In this document: positions 49,866-63,540 of the stretch, in pieces | How positions within the stretch are numbered: position 1 is the first letter of the stretch | Layout of the letters: every line of letters starts with the position of its first letter | Source: Aotearoamyces nothofagi | Lineage: Eukaryota; Ascomycota; Leotiomycetes; Leotiales; Tympanidaceae | Direction of reading: 5' to 3' | Assembly: GCA_015345905.1 (NCBI GenBank) | Contig: JADDTR010000026.1 | Location: 1-64,000 of the forward strand | Length of the DNA stretch: 64,000 nt | Made by a program: the position numbers and the translations under genes | The notes under the pieces: generated by a model | What the model saw: only the letters and a program-made list of their open reading frames with translations | The model's database searches: none | What the model was told of the DNA's origin: nothing

Positions 49866-51664
49866 CGTGTCGGTGGAGTATTATATCAACGACGAAGTAG
49901 TCTGTGCAGTTTACGAGGAGGATAAGGCATATGCTTGGATCTGGATCATCCACTCGGTGCCCAGCCCGACGACTCTGAGGTCTAGATAGCCCAGGCTATT
50001 CACAGAGTCCGGTGGCATCGCGCTCTGCCAGAGCAGGTCGTTCTGTACTGCACACGGGCACGGTGTTGGACGTTGTAGGGTGGTGGAAGGGGGGAGGCCG
50101 AAGGGACAAGGAAAACGAGAGCTGGTGGGGTAAGCGGAGGCTGACGCCCGCTCCGCATCTGGATGCCTGGAGGGCGGTCTGATGACTTCCTCGCATTCCG
50201 TTCCAGGCGGTGCGGGCTGCGACTCGTGCCTCGCTACCGTAGCGAGCAGCGAGGCGAGACAGCAGACAGTGCCTTCCGGAAATGCAGGCGGCTGTGCTGG
50301 ACCGGCCCTGGCCCTGCCCTCCAGGAGTCCAGGACAGGACAGACGTGCGAGGCAAAAGACGGAAAGAGAGAGGGACCCGGGGACACAGCGCTAGACTCGT
50401 CGTTGCAGTGCGAGTTCGCCCAGCCTGCCAGCGTTTCCTCCATTCAAGACCTGTAATCATGTAACAAACTTGTGAGCTTATTGCTTTCAATCGACGATGC
50501 CTCGTCATGTTAACTATTCCTTGTTAGACTTGCCGGAGATCCTCCCAGATCACACTGTGCTGAGTATGTCTTAGCTGTAACGCCGCTAGAGTAAGTCGCG
50601 CGCAGATCGTACCTACCTCAAATAGAAGATTAAGCGAAAGTTACTTCGTGGGTGTTGGCTGTGGGCTGTGGGCTGTTGGCTAAACGGGCAAGAGCGAGAG
50701 CTCCCCTGTATCATATCCACCGATACGTGGAAATATTCTTCGATAGCGTACTGACCAATTAATTGGACAAAAAAATGATCCACTCTGTGATAGAGGGTTG
50801 TTTCCAAATATTATTAAAATGTAAAAACCATTGGGGGAGACTGCAGTCATGGGTAAGGCTGAGTCCTAGACGTAAACGATTTTTTTTTTGATTTTGGCTG
50901 TTAGGAACTCAGAGGCTATTGAAAGAGCTCATCCAAGTTCTTCGAACGGCCGAGGGTGTCCGAAGACGAAAGCGATTTTGCTTATTTCATTTTAAATAGA
51001 CCCCAGGCTTCCCACGTGTATATTACCACGTGCTTATATCGGCTATACTTTTGGCCGTCTCCCTTATTGTGATGCGAAGAGACCCTGTCGGACCAGCCGG
51101 CCGTTTCTCCGATATATGGTATTCGTTCTGCGTATGCGTACTCCCGTTAAGTCGTCTGCGGATAAACGCCAAGGATCGTCGGCTAACAGTGGAACGTGAT
51201 AAGGAGGGCTTATCGCACACAGTGCGGAGACCCCGGGTGTCGACTTGGAGGTGCGGAATTGATGCGCGCAAGGGCAAAGGACGATATCCTGCGACACGAA
51301 GAACACCAAACATACCCACCAGTGTTTTCAACTCTATCGTTGTATCAGAAGATAACCTCCATGTTTTCTGAGGTTTTCTGGAACCTTCAGAAGAGGCGCT
51401 TCTGCCATTCTACTAATTCTCGGCGCGTTCGCTGGACTCGCTGTTGCGGTATCACGGCCTCGCACAGCAAGGATCGCTCCGAAGAGTCACGGCCACTGGG
51501 TGCAACGCTGCGCTGCTTGTTCGGAGAATACCCTACAGGTGCGGGGGTGCCGCCACAGGGCACTGTATCTTAGGTACAGCCAAGTATTACGCTGTGCCTT
51601 GATATACTACAACGAACGACACCTCCTCAGAGCAATCCATCATCTCCCGACAACAAATCTCAGC
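49866..51664. other. Divergent intergenic region of P450 and homogentisate dioxygenase genes
   Basis: About 1.8 kb. Open frames of up to 170 codons around 49996-50508 overlap one another on both strands and show no domain. A T run lies at 50881-50889 and CACGTG hexamers at about 51015 and 51029. The last ~200 bases should be the homogentisate dioxygenase promoter and leader. Confidence 0.5.
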
Positions 51665-53190
51665 ATGCCTACCACCGAGTTCAACTTCGACGACCCTTAC
51701 ACATACCTCAATGGCTTCGGGTCATACCATGAGTGAGATCAGCAATCTTCTCACTGTCCGGTCTGCTGGGCAGCTGCTAACCTGTCAAAGAACAGAAGCC
51801 GTTCCCGGCACGCTTCCCGTCGGCCAAAACTCGCCTCAGAAGCCCGCCCATGGCCTCTACGCCGAGAAGTTCTCCGGCACAGCATTCACAGCGCCTCGAC
51901 ACGAAAACCAGCAGACATGGCTCTACCGCATCCTTCCCGCCGCCGCCCATCGAAACTTCGAGCCCGTGCCCAGCGATTTACACATCCAACAAAAGGTGCA
52001 TCAAATCCCGAATCAGTTACGGTGGAATCCTTTTGATTTCGACCACGATGTTGATTGGGTGCATTCATTGAAGCGGATATCAGAAGCCGGTGATCCGACT
52101 TTGAAGACCGGGCTGGCGATTTATGTGTTTGCGACGGGGAGGGATATGAAGGAGAATGACGCTTTTTATTCGGCTGACGGAGACTTTTTGATTGTGCCAC
52201 AGCACGGCGTCTTGGATATTCAGACGGAGCTGGGGAGGATTCTGGTAAGAGCAAATGAGATTTGTGTTATTCCTAGAGGCGTGAGATATCGTGTTACATT
52301 GCCACAGGGTCCGGCGAGAGGTAAATATGCTCTTATAATCCTTGATCCCATCTATTACTCGTATCTTTTGAGTAATTGTCGCTTCGGGTTCACACCACCA
52401 TGCGCATGCCTATGAAACTACATAACTAACCCTCACAGGCTACATTTGTGAGCTTTATCAAGGTCACTTTCAGCTTCCCGAACTTGGTCCTATCGGCAGC
52501 AATGGTCTGGCTAACTCTAGGGACTTCCAAAGCCCAATTGCATCTTTCGACGAAGATACGACCACCGAATGGCATGTCATTGCCAAATTCAATAACTCCC
52601 TCTTCAGTGCCACTCAATTTCACACACCTTTCGACGTCGTAGCCTGGCACGGGAAATACTATCCCTATAAATATGACCTCGGTCGCTTCAACACTATTGG
52701 TTCCATCTCTTTCGACCACCCCGACCCCTCGATCTTCACAGTCTTAACCGGCCCTTCTGACCACATCGGCACTGCAATTGCAGATTTTGTGATCTTCCCG
52801 CCACGATGGCTCGTCCAGGAGGACACCTTCCGACCTCCCTGGTACCATCGCAACACCATGAGTGAATTCATGGGTCTCATCAGCGGAAACTATGATGCCA
52901 AAACCGGTGGTGGATTTCAGCCTGCAGGAGCTAGTTTGCATAATATCATGTCGGCTCATGGTCCAGATGCTGGTGCACATAGAGGCGCTAGTGAGGCGGC
53001 GTTGAAACCGGTAAAGGTGGGCGAGGGTAGTTTGGCGTTTATGTTTGAGAGTTGCTTGATGCTTGGTGTTACGGAATGGGGATTAAAGACCTGTCAGAAG
53101 GTGCAGGAGGAATATAATGAGGAGAGCTGGGAGCCGTTGAAGGCAAAATTTAAGCGGCCTGAGACGGCGGACAAGCTCAATGGGAAATAG
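51665..53190 (+). CDS. hmgA: Homogentisate 1,2-dioxygenase
   Basis: Three exons, 51665-51732, 51791-52320 and 52439-53190; 449 residues. The first 3' splice site was set at CAAAG (51790) because it yields SYHETEAVPG in frame. Signature blocks are [82 protein letters not shown] with iron-binding His and Glu, MSEFMGLI and [13 protein letters not shown]. The enzyme opens homogentisate to maleylacetoacetate, the step after HPPD in tyrosine and phenylalanine breakdown. The following pathway genes (maleylacetoacetate isomerase, fumarylacetoacetase) are not in the window. Confidence 0.95.
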
Positions 53191-53930
53191 GAGATAACAC
53201 ATGTGAAACTATGATTAAGGCTCATCAAGTCGATGCAGGAAAACGATCCAAGGATTTCATATAATGTAGGAGGCTACAATACGATCATTTCAAGATAGCA
53301 GTCTATGAACTTTACGCTGTGCAGGCGCAGCCTTTATGAAGCTTCAATTCCTTCAAGGTTCGTAAGTTAAGATCATCATATGACAGAGCACTTGCCGATC
53401 AAGGAAATATTTAAGCTATAGAGAGTCAAAGGGATTCTGAATATGTAGAATGGATGTGGCTCCTTCAAGCCGTGTTTCTCACTACGCCACATCAATGAAG
53501 AACAGGTTAGCTAAGCTACAGGAGGAGAGAGCGACGAGCGTACAGGCCAGCCGAGGTCAAGCCTACCACCATAGAAATTCTGATCTTGGGCTCCGGCGAG
53601 GCCTCATTGCCCTCTATGTAAAGAATGTTCTCTTCTTCGTCTCTCGTTTTGCAAAGCGTTACATCGAGCAATTGGAATCGACAATGCGATGCTCCTGACA
53701 GGCTTGTTTTCAAGTCACGTGCGGGCCGAACCAAGCACGCAAACATGGAGACGGATGATGAAACATGACGCTCCGCACACAAGGTATCTTCAATTGCAGC
53801 AATTTGGGGGTCAAGGCGATATTCTATTCGTCAGATCTCAGCATCATGGCCCTCTGACTGTTGCTGGCATATCAGAGGCGAAAACGTGTCGTTGGTTATA
53901 TCAGACATATATCTACACATGTAGCCGTCT
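53191..53930. other. Intergenic, 740 bases
   Basis: Between the homogentisate dioxygenase end and the downstream transporter. Short frames only; no recognisable gene. Confidence 0.5.
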
Positions 53931-55985
53931 ATGGCTGAGGCCTCTACAAATGATAGTATCCTAGATATACCAATGAAGCGCTTTACCAACGCGCGTTACC
54001 AGCGCCTCTTATCAGAAGCACCGGGGACGTCATCGCGCGCAGCAATGCCTGATTATATGGCGGAGACGGATTTCGAGGATGATTACAAAGTGCACGATGA
54101 TTACCCGGCCGAGTTCGAGGACGCCGACAAGGATGAGACTCGCGACACGGCAAAGCTGCTTGACAGTAGCAGATCGCTAGAGCTGGGTGTTCCGGGGGCA
54201 GAAAGGAGGTTCTGGTTCCAGAGATCGAAGACCGCGTATGATCCCGGCGCGATTGCCACTCAGCCTTCGGTTTTCGACGAGCCGGAGACGTTGGAGGACT
54301 ATCGGCCTGGCGATGACTGGGAGAATATCCACCGCTTTGATCCCGACGAGAGGTGGACGTGGGGCGAGGAGCACCAGTTGATTCGGAAGATCGATTCGAG
54401 GATTATGCTTTTTGCGGCCGTCATGTTCATGGCGTTGGAATTGGACAGGTCGAATATTTCCCAGGCCCTGACAGATAATTTCTTAGAAGACTTGGGCATG
54501 ACTACAAATGGTAAGTTTAGTTGGAGAAAGAGGTGAAGGTATACTGAACAAAAGCAGACTACAATCTCGGGCAAACAGCCTTTAAACTTGCGTTTCTCTG
54601 CGCGGAGCTGCCATCTCAATTGGTAGCAAAATGGATCGGTCCAGACATTTGGATTCCTACTCAGATGGTGGTCTGGTCGATAGTATGCTCTGTCCAATAC
54701 AGCCTAAAAGGGAAGACCTCATTTTTGATATGTCGAGCACTACTCGGTATGCTTCAAGGCGGATTCATACCTGAGGTCTGTACTTCTGAACGTAACTCTT
54801 GAATATACATTGATCTGCGAATCAGATAATCCTATACTTGTCGTACTTCTACAAACACCACGAGCTTTCGCTGCGGCTTGGCTTCTTCTGGACGGCTTCA
54901 GCGCTGGCAGATATCATTGGTGGGTTTCTTGCTTACGGGATTCTGCATCTCCGTGGTGTTGAAGGCCAAGCTGGCTGGAGATGGCTGTTTTTGATTGAAG
55001 TATAGCCATCCATCCTTTCTCGTTCCTCGGGCTCACAATCTAAAGGGGTTTATTACTCTTTTCGTCGGTTTATCCGCCTTTGTTCTTATGCCATCAAGTC
55101 CAACGAGCACCGCAGGCTGGTTAAGGGGGAGGCATGGGTGGTTCAGCGAGCGCGAAGAAAAGATCATGGTAAACAGGATCATTCGCGAAGACCCAAGCAA
55201 AAGCTCCATGCATAATCGCGAGCCCATTACGCCGCGGTTGCTCTGGCAAAGTATGAAAGACTTCGACCTGTGGCCGATCTACGTCCTAGGCCTAAGCTTT
55301 CAGATTCCCATGTCGACGCCATCTAATTATCTCACGCTTTCACTGAAAGGACTTGGTTTTGATACATTCAAAACCAACTTGCTTGTAATCCCGAGCAGAG
55401 CTCTGCATGTAATCACCATGTTAGGTCTCACATACGCAGGCGAGGTCTTTGGAGAGCTTACGTTCACCTCTCTGATCGGGCAAATATGGGCTCTCCCTTT
55501 CCTCATCTTCATCAACCTAGTCGATATCAATGAGATCAACAAATGGCTGGCCTGGGTCGTCATGACAGCATTGCTATGCTACCCAAGCGGTAAGCCGGTC
55601 CCTCTCCCCTCTGGAATCCCGGCTAAATCAAGCCCTCCCAGCACATCCAATCCAGGTCGGCTGGAACTCTCGCAACGCCAACACGGTCCGCTCGCGCACC
55701 GTGTCCGCCGCGCTCTACAACATGTGCGTGCAGACCTCGGGCATCATCTCGGCCAACATCTACCAAGAGGACGACGCGCCCCGCTACCGGCGCGGAAACC
55801 TCATCCTGCTCGCGGTCCTCGCGCTCAACATCCTCTTGTACTCCGGCACGAAGCTGTACTATGTAAAGCGCAACGCGTACCGCGAGAGGACGTGGAATGC
55901 CATGACTGAGGACGAGAAATTGACGTATGCGGCCACGACGATGGATGAGGGGAATAAGAGGCTGGATTTCAGATTCGCGCACTGA
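53931..55985 (+). CDS. MFS anion:cation symporter, Dal5 (allantoate permease) type
   Basis: Five exons, 53931-54510, 54558-54775, 54826-54999, 55046-55589 and 55633-55985; 622 residues. The final 3' site at 55632 was chosen because it gives [27 protein letters not shown], conserved in this family. A long hydrophilic N-terminus (~165 residues) precedes [23 protein letters not shown] (TM1, with the family's D-R-x-N motif). [23 protein letters not shown] and [16 protein letters not shown] are further Dal5-family marks. Such transporters import small organic anions (allantoate, nicotinate and related carboxylates), so an aromatic acid is plausible here by neighbourhood. Confidence 0.88.
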
Positions 55986-56999
55986 TGGGCTCGGACGGGC
56001 GTGGGCTGCGGATGTTGGGAGTGAGTATTTAGATACGGCATAGAAGGAGCGATGTAGAGAGTGAGTATGTAGATACGGCATAGAAGGAGCGATGTATATC
56101 GCGGGATGAAGCGACAGGACAAAGAAGATGCGAGATGACTACCTCATTAGAAGCCTCGTGTGCAAAGATTGATTCTTCAATATACTACTTTATACTTATA
56201 TATCTATAACTAATAGAGAAGAACAGCAAGCTATCATCGGATCCCTGTTTACTGAAACTTCAACTAATTGTGCTTGTCTACCGCACTCCGACTCTCGTTT
56301 ACATACAAACAGTCTCCACGTCTACTCCTCGCCAGATATCTACAGCCCTCCAACCCTCATCTCCAACCCGTCTCTACACACCTCCTCCTCCCCAGACAGC
56401 TACCAGATGATCCCCCACCGGTAGATTCCCATTCTCTAGAATCCCAAAACGTCTAGTCAAAAACATCTCCCGCACTGCCAAGCGCCTTCTCCACCGCCCT
56501 GCAGCTGCCCGCGCTCGTCTTTTCCACACGTCCCGAAGCGTCTCCTCTTGGCCTACTGCTTCGTTTGGCATGGGGGGGCTTCGCGGGTTTGGAGGTCAGC
56601 TGGGGCGCGGGGGGGGGTTCGAGGATTGAGTGGCTAGGCACGTGGAGTCTGTCTTTGTTTCCATCCCTCATTCCCCCGATGCTCTTCATTTCTTCCAGTC
56701 ATCGCGAGGGCAGAAATATTTACGAGCCGATGGCACTTACGCGCGGAGCACACAACCAAAGCCTGCCATGTTATTTCTCATACCAAATGACACATCAGAT
56801 CGGTAGTAGCGATTGGTCAGAAAGCCAAGTGTACATGGTATGCTATGTACAGTACAGTTCCACTAATGCTACAAGTACAAATCAGGCTTGCTGACAAGAA
56901 AAGCCCCGGGCCGCTAGATGCTGGGTATCAAAACACCACCGTGCTTATTAAAAAAGAAAAGGAGAACCCCGAGTATTATCATCCAGACGAGTCTAATTT
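55986..56999. other. Intergenic between convergent genes
   Basis: About 1 kb. Includes a direct duplication of GAGTGAGTATGTAGATACGG-like sequence (about 56018 and 56058) ending in CATAGAAGGAGCGATGTA twice. CT-rich at 56280-56560, with G runs at 56571-56577 and 56609-56617 and a GTACATGGTA/TACAGTAC motif at about 56831-56855. No gene supported. Confidence 0.5.
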
Positions 57000-59759
57000 C
57001 TAAAATAGTTGGATGCTTCTTCCTCTCCTCCTCATCGAGGTACCGCCAACATTCCCTTGTCCGACATCCACGTTGAAAGTCAGGAAGTCGATACTGTTCC
57101 CATTATCCAGGCTCAGATTTCCCGCGCTAGACCAGCCACTCGTGGATCCTGAACTGAGAAACTTTTGAATCTTTGATTGCGCTGTAACAGCATTATCTAG
57201 CTCTTCTTGCTCCAGCACGTACAGCACAGCAACACGAGCAAAATCTAGGATCTCCTGTGTAACCACAAAGGACGAAGTGCAAGTAGCAGAGGCTGATGAG
57301 GCCGTCGACGTTGCAGCGGCGGTAGTGGTGGCGGTAGCAGTATAACTATCATGAATGATTGATGGATCAACAGAAGCTGATGCGACATCGGATGTGGAAG
57401 ATGAATATGATGAGGACAGCCAAGATGAGTAGTCCTCGCGTGGTTTCACTACCGCAGCCGTGGTAGTGCTTGCAGCTACTGACGACACTGGTGAAGAAGC
57501 GGCGCCGACTCGTGTATCTAAGCCATCAAATGTAACAAGTGCGTTTTCAGAGGTACAGCTGAGATTTCCAGCATTGAACCGTCCCAGAATGGTCTCCGAA
57601 GTAAGAGGAATACTGAAATTTGACTGAGCCTGCGCGATCAGTCTTGGAATCGCATCACCGACCGTGGCGTTTGTGTCGGTTGAGTTCTCGCTGACAGTTA
57701 TGGTTGTACAGCCGGTAGCTCCAGCTACAGTACAAGTACTCCCCGTGAAGCCGTTTGCACAGATGCAACTACATGATCCAGAGTTCAAGATAACGGTGCC
57801 TCCATTGGCGCATGTAGTAGTCTGTTGGCAAGTGGACAACGCAGATTGTGTATTAGAACTCTTTTTGTTAAACACCAGGAGTTCCAATGGTATGACAATT
57901 GCAGCGGCTACTACCACGAGCAGAATGATAATAAGGGCGGTGAAACCCCATAGGGGTAGACCGCAACACCGGCGCCGATTTTTTGAATTGTTCGAGCCAT
58001 CCCGGTGAGCGAGACCGGTCGTTGACGCGCCATACGGTGATGGCCAGAATGTTTCGGGGCGAGGGCTGTCTCGATTAGGAGTAGCCAAACCAGGAGGAGG
58101 AAATGCAGCGAGCATGCCCGACAGGCCAGATTGACGTTTTTCATCATCAACTATACCTATCCGTTAGAAATATAAGACACCAGGGTAGGGAAACTTACGA
58201 GCCCTAGCACGCATTATCTCACTCTCGCTGGGGAAATCACTCAAGTCGTTTAATCTGCTCGCTGGTCGCTTACCCTTATCCATCATAGCAGCCAACCGAG
58301 TCGCTCTTCGGATCAAATCAGGTAGACTTGTCAAACTACCTCTAGCCTCGGCGTCCCTGACAGCATCAATATTTAGCCGCGGTGGCTTCCGAATCGCTGA
58401 TAACCTGCTGAAACTCCTTTCTGGTGCTGCCAATGTTCCAGCAGGCAGATCATTTGAAGGCTCATCTGATTCCACAGCCTGATCTGTTTTCTTATCAACT
58501 GGCCCAGGCGATACACCTCTATCCCCAATTGCCCTACCAATCTGCATGCTACTAGAAGCAGAAGGGGAAGTTGACGGATCGAGTAGTCCTGTGCCACTCG
58601 ACAAAGGCGATAGTGTATCTCCAACACCAGGCCACGCGGTAGCTCTTTGACTCATTTGCTCGGCATTGACACCACCAGTTCCCCTTGCAGCTTCTTTCAT
58701 CTCCATTGGCGAAAACATACCCAGTTTTTCGGACTGATTTGCTTGTGGCACGGCCTTCTGAGCTGGTTCCACCTTTTCTGAACTCTTGGTTGTGATCATT
58801 GACGGTTTGCCTCTCCGGCCAATACTAGCACTTCTTACGAGGCCACTCTCCTCTCCATCATCACCATTGGATTCTCGGGATTGACGTCCTTCCTCCACAA
58901 TATCATCCTCTGGGAACATATTTCGTTCGTTGTCGTAGTAGTCGTCGTACTCCGGTGAAGATTCTCCATCATATAGAGAGGGGATGACAGCGCTAGATGC
59001 ATAAGATCCGTGTGAATTTTGTAACCGTGGACTCTCTTCGGGTATAGGGGACACGTAAGATGTATTAGAATAGTAAGATGATGCACCTCGTCGAGATGTG
59101 GGTGGCGGCCCAAGGTTCGCACTTCGTCGAGGTTGCGCAGGCACCGGCACTGGAAAATCAGGGATGGTACCGACGGATGATGTAGTATAAGCAGACTGTC
59201 TCGAAGCTGGAGTCATGGGCGATGTGACGTTTGAAGAAGACAATTCCTCGTCGGTATACTCTGATTGATCCCAGACATGCTCACTTTGTTGTCCTCCATC
59301 GGCTTGTTGCGGCTTGTACTGGAATGTGGGTGTATGCTCTTGGACTCGAGACGCATCAAGAATTGACGGTACACGGCTTGGACGTGGAGGTCGTTGAGGT
59401 GCTTGACCTCGGCCGGAAGGAGGTTGATATTGCTGGCTGTCATTGTTTCTCTGAGTAGCAATGTTATCAAACGTCCCGGCTAGAGGCCACTGAGGCACTG
59501 GAGTTGGTCGTGATATAGCTATCCCAACACCTTGTCCTGGTCTCGGAGCAGGCATAGCAGCCGGTATAGTTTGCTTCTGGCGAGATGATTGTGGACTGGG
59601 AGGTGCGGGCATATCATTGTAGGGTCTTTGTCGTGGTGGCGACGGCATAAATTGTTGTATTCCACTAGTGTCTGGTGGTAACCCTGCTTCCATTCTCTCT
59701 CTTGCTCGCCGCACTGAGCCACTCCGCCCCCTTCCTGGAGCATTCGGCGACTGATCCAT
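57000..59759 (-). CDS. Large single-span membrane protein with EGF-like module
   Basis: Two exons read leftwards, 59759-58199 and 58150-57000; 903 residues, joined as ...MRARALDDEKRQSG. The first ~580 residues are Pro/Ser/Gln-rich and look disordered. A membrane span follows, about 589-612 (FTALIIILLVVVAAAIVIPL), after a basic RRRCC stretch, so the long N-terminus is probably cytosolic and the C-terminus external. Outside, a Cys-rich stretch (TCQQTTTCANGG, then SCICANGFTGSTC) is an EGF-like module, then Ser/Thr-rich segments and a tail ending near GGTSMRRRGRS. Fungi carry such proteins (often annotated as glycoprotein X-like or EGF-domain proteins); the role is unknown. Confidence 0.82.
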
Positions 59760-62700
59760 CGTTCAATTCTACCAGCAATGATATAAGGTTGTTAACTTGA
59801 GCGCAGCTCTCTGTATACACCAAAAGCGAAGGTGCCTCCAAGATAGCTGATTGCATATGCAGGATGCCGCAATGCAAGTTGACGAATATAACGCTTCTTC
59901 CCGTAAAGCCGTATGACCAACCAAATTTAGACAGCCTCAAGCCAACTAACGGCTTCAGTAGGCTAGGTAGAATAAGAATACAAAGACCGAGAGCGTTTGT
60001 CCAATGGGTCTCCTATTGCTGCAATTGAGCAGAAGGCTCTTGGATATCAACGTCGGCTTGGCGCAAGGAACGTAAAGAATTGGTTAAAGAGCGTGGAACC
60101 GGCCGCGAGGATCGGAATATGAAGACTTGGTCTAACTTCAGTTTTGCGGGAATCGCATTTCACCAGGATAATGAGAATGGGAGTGGGTGATGGTCAGACA
60201 CTGTCGACAGGTCAAAGGGTCGTCAAAGGTATGAATCAAAACGTCTGACAATGCATCTGCCTATAGAGTTGATATTAGATATTGTTCACTGCAAACACGA
60301 TGTAGGACAATGAACGTAACCGAGGACTTTGCGAGAGTCCTTGGGCGCAGATTGTTCACCACTGTATTGTATTGGCAATAGAGAATCGAATAGTTCGCAA
60401 CCACGGCCAGTATGTAGAATGGCCGGTCAGTTGCAATAATCAGCCCTTCGGCCGTTATCACAAGCTATGAACTCCTGCGTCACACACTGTCGGAAGTATG
60501 AGAAAGATCCACCTACTCTTGGTGTTTCGGAGCCTGTAACAGAATACCACGCACTGGACACGCGGATGGAAGATTTATTCCCTGGTGCTACAATGAACTG
60601 TACGATGGCCACTCTTCCCGACCAGCTAATTGTAGCCCGCTCTTGAAAAATTAGTATATTTTGGCCGGGTGCTTTCGACGCAATCGTCGAGGTGGGAATC
60701 TTTTGAGGGTACAATGCCAGGTCGGCCGTCTCAAGAAGCCGCGTCTGTACTGTACAGGCCGGACGCAAGAGCCTCAAGCTCTTCGAAGATCGAGTCGAGA
60801 TGATCAAACGACGGCGCGCGAGGAACAGCGACAGACTCGACAGCGCTGGAGGATAGGAAAAGAAGCACCTGCACGCAGGACAAAGACCTCGTGAGAGAGA
60901 GAGAGAGAGATGCAAAGAGAGGCTACGACAAAGCAAATGAGGCGGCTTCCAGGATCGGACAGCAGATTAGCGGTGCGGCAGGTAGAGATCAAGGTCGGCC
61001 GGTTGTCAGACAAGCAGGGTGGCCTGCCCACAAACCGCGTTCTACACATGGCCCGACCTACAGTAGAGTAGAAGAGGCAGGTTGCTTTGGACTGTGCTGT
61101 GCTGTGCTGTGCTGTGCAGTGCGGTACTGGACTGGACTGGATGGGGACGACGTCCTGGCTGGAGCAGCATGGCATCCCGGGCTGGCTGCATGCTGGCACT
61201 CGATCCCTACGGAGCTTGTCAAGACGAAACGGCCAGGAGGGCCAAGCCATGGGTCGATCCCAGGGCCATCCCAGGGCCATCCCAGGGCCGGTCAGGCCAG
61301 AACAGTACAGTGCAGCGCAGTACAGTACAGTGCAGCGCAGTACAGTACAGTGCAGCGCAGTACAGTACAGTGCAGCGCAGTACAGTGCAGTGCAGTGCAG
61401 TGCAGTGCTGCTGTATGGGACAGTGCATACAGCAAGCAAGAGCACACGGTAGGTACACACCCGTACAGTGGCAGCATGAGCATGGGCGCGGGCAGCAGGG
61501 CCTGGCGTGCAGTGCGAGCGGGCAGAGCAGAGGCGAGAGAGAGCGGGCTGCGCGAGGCTGGAGGCTGCGGGGCCACAGGCCGCCACGGCAGGTCCATGCA
61601 CGCAGCTGCGGCAAAGGACGGCGCCCCATGTCCTCGCCAGCGGCCAGTGCAGCGCGTCCGGCGTATCAGAAAGCCACGGCCGCGTCGTGCCTGCACGGCA
61701 AGGGCAGCCGAGGAGAGAGGGAGAGGAGAGAGGGAGAGAAGTGAAGTAGAGAGAGAGAGAGAGAGAGAGAGATGGTACGCACCTAGAGACTGCAGCTACA
61801 GTGCCTCCGGGTTCACTGGGAACCCCAAGACTTACGAGCTACTACAGTATCTACTGTACTGTCCTTGCTGTCCTTGCAGTGCCACTGTACAGTATATGCT
61901 GGCGATGCTGTACAGTACCTGTGCTACAGTATACAATCCTGATTGTACTGTCCTGTACAGGCCCGTGCCCTTCCTTGTCCCCTGCCCAGGCCTGTCCTTC
62001 TGTGCACGAGTAGCGACTATTCTATTCTACTGTATTCTACTGTATTCTGCTGTACTCTACTCTACTGTACTGTACTCTACTGTACTCTACTCTACTGTAC
62101 TGTACTCTACTGTACTCTACTGTATTGTGGGCGGGAACCGTGCTTCCAGGCCCCGTCGTCTCGCTGTTTAGCGGTCCACCACAGCCTCCGCCGACGGCCA
62201 AAGAGTATGCAGTCGCGACAACAGAGAACGGACAGCTCGCCGCAGAAATGCAGAAATGCAGAAATGCAGAAATGCAGGAATGGCAGATGCTCTCGTTGAG
62301 TTCGCGCTCTGGTTATGGCCCGTCTGTTGGTGGTGGGAGACTCTCGAGATGTCGCATCGGAGATCGGGTCGCATCTGGCATCGGAGCTGATTCAACGGCA
62401 TCTACCTGGCCTGTACAGGAACGAGGCCGTACTACAACAGCGGTGTACACAGCAGAGGTGCTGTACCGCACCGTACAGGACGTCCTACTCCTGTGCTGGG
62501 AGGATGCGAGGCTTCAGAGGCCACTCGTCATCTCCGCCAGTGCAGCGCTGGGCAATCAGTCGAGCGTGGGCCCCCCCGTTTCACATTGAAACCGCCCATT
62601 TCCCGAGCCGAGAAGCCGTGCAGAGGCCCAAGAGGACCGCGGTGCAGCAGAGACGGCCAGAGCGGCGAGTCCACAAGCACGCCGGCATCATGGGTTCTGC

Positions 62701-63540
62701 GAGGCAGGAGGAAAAGGACGAGCGAAAAAAAAACAAATCAGCGGTGGGTGCAGTCGAGGCAAATCTCGTCATGCCAGCGCCAGCCTTGCTTGCACCTACG
62801 CAGCGTGCAGGAACTGGTGGTCTTGTACTGGGCGAGGGATGGGGTGCTGCCGGCAAGTATATGTACGGATACGTGTACAAGTTATAGAGAGCTGCCCCTA
62901 CTCCGTACAGCTGTGGGCTTTCGTCCAGAATCGCTCCCACAAATGCCGTGCTACACCAATGCACTGCACTGCCTCAGTTCGAGATTTGGCCGGCTCAGGT
63001 CAGTATGTCGCTCGCTGTGCAACGGAGGTACAAGTACTGTACAAGTACAAGAGCGCCGTGTCTGCGGAGTAGAAAGCGCGTGTTCACGTCGTACCCGTCT
63101 GCTCCACGCCTTTCCCAGGCTCACGCTCGCCCACCTGTCGGTCTCGGCATTGCTCGCTGATCACATTACCGTACAGTACTATCGGAGAAGGCTCCACCGT
63201 CTCTATATTGTATCCGCATTATTCTCAATCTCTTATATAGTACCGCAATATTAATACGGTCCCACCACGCCTCTTATGTTTATTATGGAGCTCCTCCTGT
63301 GTTTACACGGCGATAACGAGAACCGAGCTTGCGTGGCTTGACCCCAGCTTGGGTTTGGCATTTAGGCTACGTATCAGAATCACGTGACGCAATCTTTAAT
63401 TCGAGCTCCAGTTGAGCCTCAGATTTAGCGCGGGTCGGCCGAGAGAAGCGGTGATCCGAGAAGCGTCAAGACACACCTGCTCCAGCTCCCCGTCGAACCG
63501 CCAACCCCGTAGTCGAGCCCGTCCAACCCCGCAATCAAAG
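59760..63540. other. 3.8-kb intergenic region rich in microsatellites
   Basis: No gene supported. Simple repeats include GAGAGA at about 60895-60909 and 61751-61771, CTGTG at about 61096-61118, alternating CAGTACAGTACAGTG/CAGCG units at about 61304-61412, TACTGTACTCTAC at about 62030-62130, and AAATGCAG at about 62245-62275. Long overlapping open frames in several frames come from this composition. CACGTGAC lies at about 63382, near the uS14m promoter. Confidence 0.6.
61304..61412. repeat. CAGTACAGTACAGTG-CAGCG tandem microsatellite
   Basis: A 20-base unit (AGTACAGTGCAGCGCAGTAC) repeats four times and then decays into CAGTG pentamers. Its dinucleotide GTAC content ties it to the scattered GTACAGTAC motifs elsewhere in the window. 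Confidence 0.8.

Noticed and set aside
49996-50508. 170-codon reverse frame upstream of the P450 gene
   Set aside because: Overlaps equal-sized frames on the other strand, no domain, GC-rich low-complexity composition.
60427-62887. Frames of up to 426 codons in the 60-63 kb gap
   Set aside because: They are made of microsatellite translations (Cys/Thr/Val/Gln runs) and overlap in all frames.
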